Shown here: positions 1-11,774 of the stretch, piece after piece
Layout of the letters: the number at the start of each line of letters is the position of its first letter
Position numbering within the stretch: position 1 is the stretch's first letter
DNA from: Atrina japonica
Taxonomy: Eukaryota; Mollusca; Bivalvia; Pterioida; Pinnidae
Length of the DNA: 64,000 bases
Assembly (NCBI GenBank): GCA_030159075.1
Contig: BROG01000509.1
Coordinates: 306,501 to 370,500, forward strand
Direction of reading: 5' to 3'
Notes under the pieces: generated by a model
Database searches by the model: none
The model's input: only the letters and a program-made list of their open reading frames with translations
Told to the model about the DNA's origin: nothing
Translations under genes and position numbers: made by a program

Positions 1-290
1 CAGGACAGGTTCTACTATTATAGAATTACAAGACAGATTCTACTGAAATAGAATTACAAGACAGGTTCTACTGTAATTAAGTACAAAATAGATTCTACTG
101 TGATAAATTACAAGGCAGGTTCTACTGAAATAGAATTACAAGACAGCTTCTATTGCAATACTTTTCAAGACAGGTTTTACTATAATATAATAACAGGACA
201 GATTCTACTGAAATAGAATTACAAGACAGGTTCTACTATAATTAAGTACAAATCTAGATGTCTACTGTGATAATGCCAAGGACAGTTTCA
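1..290. repeat. Intronic minisatellite of SLC7 gene
   Basis: Imperfect tandem units sharing GAATTACAAGACAGGTTCTA and variants. It lies in the intron before the exon at 391 and continues off the left edge. Confidence 0.8.
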
Positions 291-390
291 ACCCAAAGAG
301 GTTAAATGGGAATTCTATGTACGAGCAGCTTATATAAACATTGTGTTCTCTGTTTTATATTTAAGAGATGATTTTTCCTCTGTATTTCAG

Positions 391-568
391 GTCAGTCTTT
401 TGTTTCCGATTTTCTTCGTCTTCATCTGTCTGTTTTTGCTGATAATGCCATTGACAGTTGAACCCAAAGAGGTCAAAATGGGAATTATCATGATCTTGAC
501 CGGAATTCCAGTCTACATTCTCGGAGTGTATTGGAAAAGGAAACCAGAAGCTTTTAAAGTGATAGTAG
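391..568 (+). CDS. SLC7A5/8-like: SLC7 penultimate exon
   Basis: Acceptor TGTATTTCAG before 391, donor GTAG|GTGAGT at 569. Read-through into the intron gives Glu then a TAG stop at once, so a transcript that retains the intron would lose the C-terminal tail. Confidence 0.87.
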
Positions 569-2029
569 GTGAGTAGAAACCTACATCTAGGTACAGTAGG
601 TGAGTAGAAACCTACATCTAGGTACAGTAGGTGAGTAGAAACCTACATGTAGGTGAGTAGAAACCTACATCTAGGTACAGTAGGTGAGTAGAAACCTACA
701 TCTAGGTACAGTAGGTGAGTAGAAACCTACATCTAGGTACAGTAGGTGAGTAGAAACCTACATCTAGGTACAGTAATTGAGTAGAAACCTACATCTAGGT
801 ACAGTAGGTGAGTAGAAACCTACATCTAGGTATAGTAGGTGAGTAGAAACCTACATCTAGGTACAGTAGGTGAGTAGAAACCTACATCTAGGTACAGTAG
901 GTGAGTAGAAACCTACATCTAGGTACAGTAGGTGAGTAGAAACCTACATCTAGGTACAAAAAAACCTCTTTATGGTGCCCGTCTTTTCCTTTGCCACCTC
1001 TTTTAACGCCACAATACCCATCACAAAACCCCTTTATAATGCCAAATTTGGGCTGAACAAATGATGATGGTACAAGGTTTTACTGTACTCTTGGTTTTGG
1101 CGGTCTGTCATCAATAGAATTCTCACCTACCTAGAAAAATTGGTGAAATTTTATCTTTAGCTCACGTGGACAGAGTGTGTGTGGTGGTGGGAAGAGGGGT
1201 GAGAAGATTGCTTATGGTCATATTTATTGACTTCTACTGCTCATAAATTACCGTAATAAAATTTGCACAGAATTTATGTGTTTTATGATTCTTAACGATT
1301 TGAACAATGAAGTCTCTCACTTCTGGTCAGCACAAGTTCGATCCCCGCTGGAACCTAAGCTGATTTTTGTGATAAAGTTTTACCAGTTTACTTGCAGGAG
1401 GCAGGTGGTCTTTTCTAGGGTACATTGTGACCAGGTTCTCTCCTCCACCAATGAAAACTGGCCGCCACCATATATCTGAAAATTTGGTGACTGTGGCGTA
1501 AAACTTGATTCAAACTTTTAACAAAAAATTGTATTATGAATTGGCACGTAAAATCATAAATATTGTTATTATAGTATCATATTAATTAAATTTATAACTT
1601 TGTATGTTACGGAATTATAATGAGCAATACTCTAACCTCTTGTTGGCATGCAGTTGAGCTTATTAGGTGAGCTAGTTTACCTGCGGAAGGACGGTGGTCT
1701 TTCCCCGGGTACATTGTATCCCAGTTTTCTCCTCCACCATTACAGTGGCATATTTCTGAGAAAGTTTGGTGTAAAACACCATCAACTCCTTCACCTCCAA
1801 AAACACATTTGGACTGGCCTTAGTAATTGATTTACAGAAGAATCCATTGTTTTTCAGTGGGTTGATAAGTTAAAAAGTGAAACTTTGTGATTTAATGCAA
1901 AAATAAATAAATACAAATGCAAGATTTTTTATTTAGTGATATATATCTCTCTTTTGTTTTCCAGAAAAATTCAGCTTGTTAACACAGAAGATATTTTTGG
2001 CTGTAAGGGAAGAATTGAAAGAAGACTGA
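391..2029 (+). CDS. SLC7A5/8-like: LAT-type amino-acid transporter (SLC7), last two exons
   Basis: C-terminal end of an SLC7 light-chain amino-acid exchanger of the plasma membrane. Two exons are visible, 391..568 and 1965..2029, joined in phase 1 (G|AA). The first holds a hydrophobic helix (VSLLFPIFFVFICLFLLIM) then the motif LTGIPVYILGVYW followed by KRKPEAF, which is the last transmembrane segment and cytoplasmic turn typical of LAT1/LAT2 (human family form: LTGVPVYFLGVYW..KPK). The second gives a cytoplasmic tail with LLTQKIFLAVREE and a TGA stop. The rest of the gene lies left of the window. LAT proteins pair with the SLC3A2 heavy chain and exchange large neutral amino acids; that is family knowledge, not seen here. 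A y+LAT (SLC7A6/7) relative is less likely. The intron begins with an array of repeated donor sites. Confidence 0.85.
569..958 (+). repeat. Tandem array of 5' splice sites, 31-bp unit
   Basis: Thirteen copies of a 31-bp unit (one copy is shortened). Each carries GTAG|GTGAGTAG, identical to the authentic donor at 568/569 except for one copy that reads AATTGAGT. The array starts exactly at the exon edge, so the functional donor is its first copy. Confidence 0.95.
957..1092 (+). mobile_element. MITE-like dispersed repeat
   Basis: Shares CCCCTTTATAATGCCAAATT and the end TACAAGGTTTTACTGTA with a second copy at 46399..46584. The end resembles Tc1/mariner-type MITE termini found elsewhere in the window. 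Confidence 0.55.
1300..1515 (+). mobile_element. SINE family A copy
   Basis: Contains AGTCTCTCACTTCTGGTCAG, a degenerate B box (GTTCGATCCCC) and CTCCTCCACCA.TGAAAACTGG. Related copies lie at 1660..1800, 14430..14640 (reverse), 18215..18310, 24255..24500, 43395..43570 and 59205..59335 (reverse). Confidence 0.7.
1660..1870 (+). mobile_element. Partial SINE family A copy followed by short TTAA-type palindrome
   Basis: The first part matches the SINE A middle (GAAGGACGGTGGTCTTTCCC, CTCCTCCACCAT). It runs into a copy of the short 90-bp dispersed repeat with ACACATTTGGACTGGCCTTA and GATTTACAGAAGAATCCATT. Confidence 0.6.
1965..2029 (+). CDS. SLC7A5/8-like: SLC7 terminal exon
   Basis: Acceptor CTTTTGTTTTCCAG ends at 1964. 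The exon opens with AA, which completes the split Glu codon, and encodes EKFSLLTQKIF... to a TGA at 2027..2029. An ATTAAA at about 2465 is a possible poly(A) signal, weakly supported. Confidence 0.83.
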
Positions 2030-2504
2030 GGATTGCAGAATCATAGAGTCGGCTTCCTGGTTCTTCACTGCCTATTAATTTGTATGCAATTTATGTAGAA
2101 TCTCAATGGAGTCATTTTATTTCTTTCTCGTAAAATATATCGAAGCATAGATATTAACATATCAAAGCGTTTATTTTAAACTTGTTCAGAATTGGTAAAA
2201 TGCAAAAGGTTAAATGAAATTCAATCAATAATGTTTTCATAAACAACCTTCAACTAGGCCCTATATTTTATGGGAATGTCAGTGACATTAGAAAATTCAC
2301 CTAATTCAGATATTTGTGTGTGTGCCTGTGAAAGAGATTTTGAAAACTGCTACAATTATATCAGGACTGCCATCATGCTACAGAGATGTATCATGATATA
2401 CTGCAATGTATTTGTTCATTGTGATACATTTCATGATATAATTATGACCTAAATTATATAGAAAATTAAAACCTTCCATTGACATCATTATGTACGTTAT
2501 CATG
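2030..2504. other. 3' flank of SLC7 gene, no gene seen
   Basis: AT-rich sequence without exon-like coding. Probably 3' UTR and downstream DNA. The 60-residue open frame at 2270 has no recognisable features. Confidence 0.5.
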
Positions 2505-3030
2505 ACATCATTAGATAGGTAATCATGACATCATGTAGGTAATCATGACATCATGTAGGTTATCATTAGATAGGTAATCATGACATTATGTAGGTTATCA
2601 TTAGATAGGTAATCATGACATCATGTAGGTAATCATGATATCATTAGATAGTTGATCATGACATTAGATAGGTAATCATGACAGCATTAGATAGGTTATC
2701 ATGACAGCATTAGATAGGTTATCATGACATCATGTAGGTAATCATGACTTCATTTGATATGTAATCATGACATTGTTAGGTTATCATGGCATTATTAGAT
2801 AAGTAATCATGACTATTAGATAAGGAAGCATGACTTTATTAGATATGAAAGCATGACTTTTATTAGATAATCATGGCATCATTAGATAGGTAATCATAAC
2901 TATTAGATGACTTTATTAGATTCATAATCATGATTTTATATGATAGGTTATCATGATTTTATAAGATAGGTAATCAATCATGATTTGATCAGACATGTAA
3001 TCATGATTTGGTCAGACATGTAATCATGAT
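2505..3030. repeat. Tandem array, about 22-25-bp unit
   Basis: Degenerate units built on AATCATGACATCATTAGATA, with many indels. It lies between the SLC7 and COG7 3' ends. No coding content. Confidence 0.9.
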
Positions 3031-4255
3031 TTCACATGTCCTGGTTGCTTATTATGTCTGACCAAAGTAATCAGGGGATTATTCTGGGTCAAGCATTGGC
3101 GAAAGTTTGACCTCTCACAGTCCGAGCATGGTGTCACGATGGTGTACCATTTTACTTTGCAGTAAAACAGTAATTTGATATATTTTGGCAGCCACATTAT
3201 CTGCGTACAGAATGATGACATTTATGTTGAGGAGAGGGGTTCTTGGCCTTATTGATATTCAAAATTGTCTCATTCTCTGATAATGACATTAGGTCTTAGA
3301 TAAATCTGTGTGTAGCAGAGAAATGGTATCAGATGTAAGCAGAGATAGATGCATGAAAGGAGTACAGGAGAGAAGACTGGCCGGAGAGATTGAATTATGA
3401 GAGATTTTGGAAGGAATATTTATATCAGTGACCTCAGTTTTCATAAATGTTAATGTGATCGTAGCTTTAGTGAGCTTAAGTTAAAAATTTATGTGTATTA
3501 AGTTTTAAAACAAAAAGGATCTGACATAGCCTTGGACAAGTTTGTATGTTGTGTGGTTAACACATGTATGTTTTTAACCTTATAAGTTCTTCCAGTTATA
3601 TGAAACGTCAATTTCGTAATTTTTGTGCCTTTGAAGCGATAATCTGTATTGTGTCATTTATCTGTTGTCATGGTTATTTCCGTATTTAAGTCACAATATT
3701 GAATTTGTTTGATGATGTGACATTATGCAGATGATAACAATGCAAAGCTCAAATAAAGGGGAACAACTCCTGAAACATTTTCCATGAATGAAAGAAAATA
3801 CTCTTTTGTTTTGAAATTCTTCTGCAACCACTGTATGATCAGTTATGAAGCAAAATACTCGCTGCTCCCTGCTCGACAACTTCAGTATAAGGGTGTCTGG
3901 TATTTAGACAGATCCCATTATTAGATGCACATGAAAATTGTAAACGGTATATAGATTCCTGTCTCACTTCCGTCAGCAAAGTCTGTCTTCCGCACACATA
4001 TTGCCCCTTGGGATCATCTAGTTTTTCGTCACTGGTCAAACAGTAATCAGACATTTCTTTTTTGCTTGCATTTCCTCAATTCCGATTCCATAGGTTTGTC
4101 TGAAGATTTAGCACTAGATGCGTCTGAATTACTAGCCCTAGATTCAAGGATTTTTATGTATTGTCCAACCTCAAAAATTTTTTGACGTCAAAGTAGCTCA
4201 TGTGCACAATCAATGTGGATGAAGCAAGGCTTTCATGTTACCCTTGTTTTCTAAA
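3031..4255. other. Intergenic, nothing recognised
   Basis: No exon, RNA gene or clear repeat recognised. Short open frames here lack splice context and family resemblance. Confidence 0.5.
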
Positions 4256-4261
4256 CTATAT

Positions 4262-4560
4262 AGAGCGGGCCCGGCTCAGTCAGTAGCGCGCTCGACTCTT
4301 GATCGTGAGGTCTTGAATTAGAGTCCAGCCGGTGGTAGGTTGGTTTCCTGTCCTTCGGACCGAGACATTAAAAAAACGAGGTCCTGTGTCACAGTAGGTG
4401 TCGGCACGTTGAAGAATCCTAACTGCTCAATGGCCCTAAGTGCCAAGTGTAGGCCAAAATTTGAAGCCCGTCATTGGCATTTGGCGACGTTCTCCATATG
4501 AGTGAAAGATTCTTGAGTGGGACGTTAAACAACAATAATCAAAACAAACACACTAAATTA
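4262..4560 (+). mobile_element. SINE family B (tRNA-derived, GTGGGACGTTAAACAAC tail)
   Basis: The head resembles a tRNA: A-box-like GGCTCAGTCAGTAGCGCGC, then a degenerate B box near CTTGAATTAGAGTCC. The body has CACAGTAGGTGTCGGCACGT and CAATGGCCCTAAGTGCCAAG, and it ends CATATGAGTGAAAGATTC then GTGGGACGTTAAACAAC. Other copies are at 59745..60010 and, reversed, 55580..55870. It resembles molluscan SINEs of the V-SINE/Meta type; the family name needs a database search. Confidence 0.8.
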
Positions 4561-4639
4561 TATATACTTATGGGACATGAGATTCCTGTCAAAAAGCAAG
4601 AATTTGATAATGTCCATCCAGTTTTATGGCCTGTCATTT

Positions 4640-4980
4640 AAAGGGGCGTTAGCTGTGTTTTTTTCCCCGACATTTTTCTCTCTTTTTATTTTTACTACTT
4701 AGATTAATGTACAAGAACAAAAAGAGATATACACAGGCATAAAAATTCTTAAATTTCTATGAGAAACCCAGTTTTGCAATTTTATATTTTTTGCAAATGT
4801 TTAATTCAACCTCTCTGTCTTTATATGTACGCGACACTAGGCCTGACCTTATTTTCCTAAAATGTTCAGGAATATAAGAATTTTTATGCCTTTCTATAGT
4901 TTTTATTTGTTATTTTACATCAATCTAAGAAGTAAAACAAAAACAAAAGTATTTTTGGAAAACTTAGGTAATACCCCTTT
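4640..4980. mobile_element. MITE, AAAGGGGC...CCCCTTTAA ends
   Basis: Palindromic element. Internal marks include ACAGGCATAAAAATTCTTAA and, in inverted form, ATATAAGAATTTTTATGCC. Related copies at 41525..41945, 52850..53040 and an interrupted one at 50494..51650. Confidence 0.65.
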
Positions 4981-4984
4981 AATG

Positions 4985-5317
4985 TAAATGTGTGGGCACG
5001 AAATTATGACTAAGTTGACAGAGATACACAAAAATCCTTGCAGTTAGAGCTAGCCGTGTTTGAATGATGGACAGCATAGAATAGTGTCGGGTTTCGGCAT
5101 TACCGTATGACAACACATTACCGGTACGTGCTGTGCTGTAAATACATTTTTCAAGATTTTGCGTCTTTTCGTTTTTACAAAGTTTGTTGTGAATCGACCA
5201 CCAATGGAAATATTGTCTCAGGTTTTGACATTGTTGTTAAACTTGTTCTTCATATGTAATAATTGACCACTAAAGATATTGTCGAAATTGAAGTTTTGAC
5301 ACCTTGAGTTATACATC

Positions 5318-5372
<55 letters not shown>

Positions 5373-6064
5373 TATTATTAATTTTTAAACATCAGTTCAT
5401 TACCAGATCTTAGTATGCCAGAAATTATGACATGTTTGTATAGTAAGTCATAAATCAAAGGGCAACAACTCTTCCATAACGTAAATGAACTTTTTTACAT
5501 GATGTTGTTGATTCGACCAAAAAGTGATATTAATTTTAAATCATCAATATACTCAATCTCTTTGTTGTGTAAATATTGTAACTTTCCGATTAACTCCAAA
5601 TCGTGTAAACCCGATTTTTTCTGGAATGGAATTTTCTTGACATTTAAGATTGATAATATGCTGTAACTAATTGTTTTGTCCGTTAGTCTCGTTCATTTTG
5701 TATGCTTGGTAACTATGAATGTTTTATATGATTTGTTCCATGTATCTATACATATGTGTACAGACATTCCCGTGGATGAATTGAAATCCATTCAAATTCG
5801 ATACATTTCCAGAATTTTTGTTATTTTGATAAGATAAATGTATTTTCTTTCAAACACATGATTTTTTTTTAACTGAAGATTTATAATTGAAAGAAAAGTT
5901 TTAGATTGCTTTGTAATTTTTAAATTTAGTAGGTACTTGGTAGTCGTGTTCACTGCCATAAAATCTGAATCAGGAATTTTTGTCCAAATTAGAATTATGT
6001 CATTAAATGAAACTTGTTTTGAGTTAACATTGCCATGATTATCTGTCTTGTGAAACCACAAAAT
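4985..6064. other. Intergenic with (GT)n(AT)n(GT)n microsatellite
   Basis: A compound GT/AT/GT microsatellite lies at about 5317..5373. Otherwise unrecognised AT-rich DNA. Confidence 0.6.
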
Positions 6065-6450
6065 TATTTTGTTGAATAATCCCTTCAGGAAATTATTTAA
6101 TAATTCCTTCAGTAAGAAAAATCACAAAAGTAAATACTTAAATAATGCCTTCTGTAAGAATAATCCCTTGAATAAATAATTTAATCATCCCTTCAGTAAG
6201 AATAATCCCTTTAGTAAGAATAATCCCTTTAAAATAATTTAATAATCCCTTCAATAAATAAATGAATGATCCCTTCAATAAATAAATGAATGATCCCATC
6301 AGTAAGAATAATCCTTTCAGTGAGAATAATCCCTTCAGTAAATAATTGAATGATCTCTCCAGTGAGAATAATCCCTTGAGTGAATAATTTTATGATCCCT
6401 TCATTAAGAATGATCCCTTCAATAAATGATTTATTGATCCCTTCAGTATA
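6065..6450. repeat. Degenerate tandem array, AATCCCTTCA motif
   Basis: Irregular repeats of AATAATCCCTTCAGTAAG type. The 113-residue minus-strand open frame over it is low-complexity and not a gene. Confidence 0.85.
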
Positions 6451-8418
6451 TAGGAGAAAGTGGTCTCTCATGACGGTCTTGGTGGTGTTGATTCGGGTAC
6501 AACAACCTCTTGTACAATAACGGGTGTGATTTGACAACCAGTTGGGCATTAAACTTCCACACGTGTTCAAATAGCACTTTCCGAGATAAGTTGTTGATGA
6601 AAGCTTGATGGAAAATTAATGGTTTTGTAAATTAAAACAAAAATAATAAGTAAACTGATTATCTTACTAGTACGTGTGTCAACTCAGATATTCGTAATAA
6701 CAAATTGTATAGATTTTGTGAAAATAATGGACGGCTGTCTCATTCTATTTATAAAATGTACAGATGTGTAGAGTTTAGACATTGCAAATGTTACAATAAT
6801 TTTAGGTCACCCTATTGAAGGAGAGGGTCCATGTTTACATTGAAGTTTTAACTATGTTTAAGTTTGAAAATTTGATATGTTTGACATTTTCAATTAATTT
6901 ACTGGTAGAAATTTCAAGTATTTATTGTTCTATTGCTTATAAGTTAGAACATTTCAGACAATTTTTAAGTTAGAACATTTCAGGTATCTCTAACAATCTA
7001 CAATTTTTAAGTTAAGACATTTTTATGTTTCTACTGTTCTACTTACAAGTTAGACATTTTCAAGCTTCCACTTTTTTACTATTTATTGTAACTATTTTCA
7101 AATTTTTAGACAAGTTCTTCTATCAGCTAGCTGTTCAACAACGGAATGTTTATGTGGTTGAGTATCAGCTGACTGATATTGACATTAATTCCGACACTCG
7201 AAACATGCATGATTTAGTCGACAGACATGTTTATTTTTATATGTTGTACTTTATTTATTAACTGAACTGCTATGTGATAAATCAGAGGTCATAGATTTTT
7301 AATCTTTGCTCGAAAATGTTGGAATGTAATTTAGCTTGTTCATTGTCTTTATGTTAAAAAGAATATAGCCATAAAGGGATTTTGTAGGATTATCTCCCTT
7401 AAGAGAATTTTCATATTTAAGATACCTAAAAAAAAAAATATTGGAATGAAATTCAGCAATTTTGATGTTGTTATTGTCCAAAAAAAATATAACAGTAAAG
7501 AAACTCTTCAGAATTATCTCCCCTGAAAAAAATCATATTCCAAGATACTGCCACTAGTACTAGTAAAAAAAAATTATGAATGTTAATGTGCTCAATTACA
7601 AATCTGAAATGTGTTTCAAATATGATATTACAATATTTTACAATATTACTGTTACTGAGATATTTAAATATGTTTTGATTTATTAGTGGAACATCCTAGT
7701 CTTTAGATGATGGGGGAAAAAAAGGTTAGCATTATTGTGAAAGCAGATACCAATATGGACGTAAAACTGGAGCTCAAATGACCAATCAGTGCCTACTTAA
7801 AATGAGATTTTTGTAGTTCACCGAAATATTGAGCAACCTTATTCTACACGTAGAGTAATTGGTTTTATATATTTTTTTCTCATAAAATTATCGTTTCCGT
7901 TTTATTCATACAACATTGATTTTTTACTTAACTGATAAATTATTTAAGTTTTCAAGCTTACTCGCGGAAGAAATAATAGACAAACTCACGAATAAGCTGT
8001 TAATGTCCGTCATTGAGTAAGATGCTTTCCTGGTGTGCTGTAAATTCTGTTCATTCATGAGAGAATAAAAGACCAGTTTACTTGATCGTGGTTCTGGTCG
8101 GATAGCAGAAACATCAAATGCAGCTAGCAATTGCATGATTCCTACCAGTAATAGAGTTTTAAAGTCTAGGCAGGTGGTTTAAGTTGATGTATTTACATTG
8201 GTCATCGCTACCACGGGTGTTTCGACTTTAAATCAGTTTGACTCGATGTTTAAATTTATTTGAGACATCGATCTACATTTATTACTCCGTTTTTACATAC
8301 CAAATAACAATGTAATTGAACAAATGTTTTTCTGTTAAAAAAATTAGAGATTAAAGGGAACTGAATAACGCAGCATTTTTAAAAGCTGTTGAAAGTCATG
8401 ATAGATCTAGCCTACAAC
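6451..8418. other. Intergenic, nothing recognised
   Basis: AT-rich DNA. Short repeats such as AAGTTAGAACATTTCAG occur at 6950..7025. No exon, RNA gene or full mobile element was recognised. Confidence 0.45.
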
Positions 8419-8906
8419 CATGAGACATAAATATTTGTCACTTATGTTATTTTCTTCTTTGGTTTTATATAAAACCAAAAAATTTTAAATGCACACAGAA
8501 TCCACTAATTTAAGCAAAATGTCAAATATATTAAGTCTACATGAAGGAAATTGAATTAATTTTTTTTAATCATTTTGAAATTTGGATATATTTTTGTTTA
8601 TTTTGAGAAACTGATTATTCTGAGGAGGATAAAATTACTTCAGGTGAATTTTGACATATGTCTTTAGACTGAAAGAATAATTACAGAATTTACAAAATTA
8701 TTACACGAGAAAAATACTGTCATTTCTGTAAATAAACACGATAATTTAAAAATGCATATATATTTTAGAAATATGAAATTGACCTAGATCTACCATAAAT
8801 TTGTACAAATTTGTAAAATTCTGGATTATACCAGCATTTAAAAATTATTGGTTGTATATAAAACAAAGAAAAAAATAACATAAGTGACAAATATATATGT
8901 CTCATG
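8419..8906. mobile_element. MITE-like palindromic element, about 490 bp
   Basis: The ends are inverted copies: CATGAGACATAAATATTTGT at the left matches, in reverse, 8850..8906. The arms of about 55 bp share GTCACTTATGTTATTTT. No coding content and no clear target duplication. Confidence 0.6.
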
Positions 8907-11607
8907 ACTGTACATGTAAATTTAAGTCCGACTCTGTATGTCTGCTGTTTTGTAATGACAATGTAAACATATCATAAAATGTATAAATTTCTACTGATGC
9001 ATAATCAAAAATAAGCATCCACTAATTTCTTATACATGTATTTCAAATAAATGTTTTGGTTTAAAGATGTACCATGGTATACGACAGCTTACACTAATTT
9101 CTGATTTTAGTAGATCAAGGATGTATATTCCCAGGTTAAACAGTAACTGCATGTACAATGTACGTACAGATATATATATTCTTTTATAAGTTCACCAATT
9201 CAGATTTGACAAAGGACTTGCCTTTCAGTACTTTAATTATAAGTTGTTCTCTTAAATACAAGATCTGAAAACTTTGCATAATAACACTTCCCTGAACTTT
9301 AACAGAATTATTTTTTTTATCTAAGATGAGTTTATGAGATTTGTTCTTTTTTTTTTTTTTTTGTATACTAGATATGAAACTTACACATTTTCTCTAGTGC
9401 AGACTTTATCTAGTAAATATTTTGCATGATTGTCAAATTTTTATGTTTTTGTTGATTTGCTTTGTTTCTTTCTGTTTTCACTATATTATGTGTCTTAACA
9501 AAATGTGAACCATGAATATTTTTACTGTAACCTGTTCACCCCCCAAGTATCTGTATGATATGTACGTTTCTGTTGTATTAGACTGGTTCATTATGGTCTT
9601 TGGGGAGGAAAGGATTTTAATATCAATTTCTGAACATAATGATCAATCTGTTAAAGTTATATATGCATGTTACAAGGATTGTTTTTATTTTCTATTTAAC
9701 TTTCTTGACAGATGATAATTTTTTAGTGTTATCAAAGAGTTCTTGTTTTGTAGGTACAGTCAAACTTGTCTATCAAGGGAACAGGCTAAAAATAGCCGTT
9801 ATAGACAGGTGGCCTTTACAAAGAGGTTTATTCATTATAAAAAAAAAGGTTAACAAAGGTTATGTTTGAGTGGCAAGGCAGGTGTCCTTTAATGCAAGTT
9901 TGACTGTCGTTATAAGTAACTTCATGTTAATGTGTAGTTGTTTGTTTTCTTCCATTGTTTATAAGTTTGTGTTCATTATTGCAAATCTTACGTAGCATCT
10001 GGAAATGTATCACCTGTGCCTTTTTCTTATCTACCTTGCTGGTTGATTCTTATTTTTACACACAACTTAATGATGTGGTCATGAATGTTTAATATTGTAA
10101 TGTTTAACTCTTTTTGTATCACAGAGCGAATCTGGACAGTGTCAACAAGATCTATAAATATCTGTCTAGTGTCACTACTTTGCACAGATTGGCTATATGT
10201 TTAACCTTCTCACCCCTCTAAGTATCTAAATGGTATATTCTTACATTAGACCACTCTATTATGGTCTATAGTGTCACGAGTATAAAATGTTATAATTCAC
10301 TGCCGTGGTATTATTTCACTCGCAGGAAACTACGCATTAAACTGCCTAACAAGGTTGAGGACTTTTTGTATTTTTATCTCATGCAATATTGTAATGTTTT
10401 TGTCTTACAACCATATCTGTTATACAATTAATGTTTGATACACTTAAATTAATAAAAGAGGATCAACTATTGATACGATTGTTTCGAGTTTTAATGATAT
10501 CAACTGTTGGATCGTCTTTTAAAGCTATAAAGAGCATTCATCGTCATATGGGACATTCCTGAGGAACTTTATCAGTTAGTCAATAATATATACCATCACA
10601 ATAATATTTGTTTAACCTGCTCACCCCTAGAGATACATTTAGGCTGGTCTAAGTCAATGATTTACAGAAGAATCCATTGTTTTCAGGGATTGATGAGTTC
10701 AATATTTTATGCCACACTCAATTTTTCTAATGTCCTCAATTCATATTGTAAAATTATTATAATTTTTTTTTTTCTAAATCATACACCCCTGAATTCTGAC
10801 ATTGGACTTAACCATTCTTTGAAATGGGCAGGTCCAAATGTAACTTAAGGGTTGACGAGTTAAAGCATTGTTAACTGACCACTAGACCCCCTAAAAATCT
10901 GATATACAAACTGAATTGGGAGTCCATATTTTATTTATAGATAAATTAAAACATTGTATGTTGACCATCATACATTTATACATACAAATGATTCTAGAAA
11001 TGTACATTGATTTACCTTATAAACAAATCCATTGCACTATATAACAAAACAATAAAGTTGATTATGTTTGATAATTATTAAATGAATTTATCAGTGATAT
11101 ATGATTAATTAATAGAATCTTACATGAATGTGTGGAGTGAATAAGGAAATCTCAGTGCAAGTGGTAAGAATCCGAGGGTCTCCCCAGGCTTGAACTTACA
11201 GCTGCAGATTCGTGCCACAAAGGCTGAGATTTCCGTTTCCTCTCGATACACCCATGTTTGATTATTTTTCTCCCATGCTTCAAGTATTAAGTTCATGTAC
11301 GCAAATAAAGTCAGAGATAACTGCATTCTCAGGGCCTAGAAGCGATACGTCATAAATTGTATTGTGACGTAATATTGCTTGCAGCTAGTTGACACCCTAG
11401 GGATTGACAAGGAAATCATTCCCTGTAAAAAAGAAGGAAAAATTCTGTGAACCATGAAAGAATTAAGGTTTTCAGATGTATCTATGAGAATCTGTGTTTC
11501 TTTGAGAACTCCAATGGTTTATACAACAGCATTAACAAAAAGTCCCAAATGTTGTGGTTCCGTACATTTTGATAATTTCAAGAATGTTTGTGTTTCTAAC
11601 TTCAACA
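8907..11607. other. Intergenic, COG7 3' side, with dispersed repeats
   Basis: Holds the MITE at 9756..9907 and short 90-bp TTAA-type repeats near 10615..10860. A TTTATTTATAG at 10931 could carry the reverse poly(A) signal for COG7; this is a guess. Confidence 0.4.
9756..9907. mobile_element. Small MITE with perfect 13-bp TIRs
   Basis: Starts ACAGTCAAACTTG and ends CAAGTTTGACTGT, an exact inverted pair, in a 152-bp element. Size and TIR resemble non-autonomous Tc1/mariner-like elements. Confidence 0.75.
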
Positions 11608-11774
11608 TCAGAGATCAATACTTCTCATGCCACTGATGGCATTTGCCAGCCTCTGTGGCATGCTTTCGGCAATATCGTGATAATCATCAGGGGCAACTTT
11701 AAGGAGCTGATCGATGTTTTTCAGCGTATCGGAGGCGTGAAGTCCCAAGTCATCCAGAACATTGATCAAATAAT
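11608..11774 (-). CDS. COG7: COG7 terminal exon 23
   Basis: Completes Asp, then [20 protein letters not shown] onward to MRSIDL and a TGA at 11608..11610. The usual vertebrate end is TMRSVNY. Confidence 0.96.

Noticed and set aside
2505..3030. TGACATCA motifs in the array as a CRE/AP-1 cluster
   Set aside because: They differ from the full TGACGTCA site and are explained by the repeat seed; the region is intergenic between two 3' ends.
6229..6570. 113-residue frame with EGIILTEGII repeats
   Set aside because: Translation of a degenerate AATCCCTTCA array; no splice or family support.
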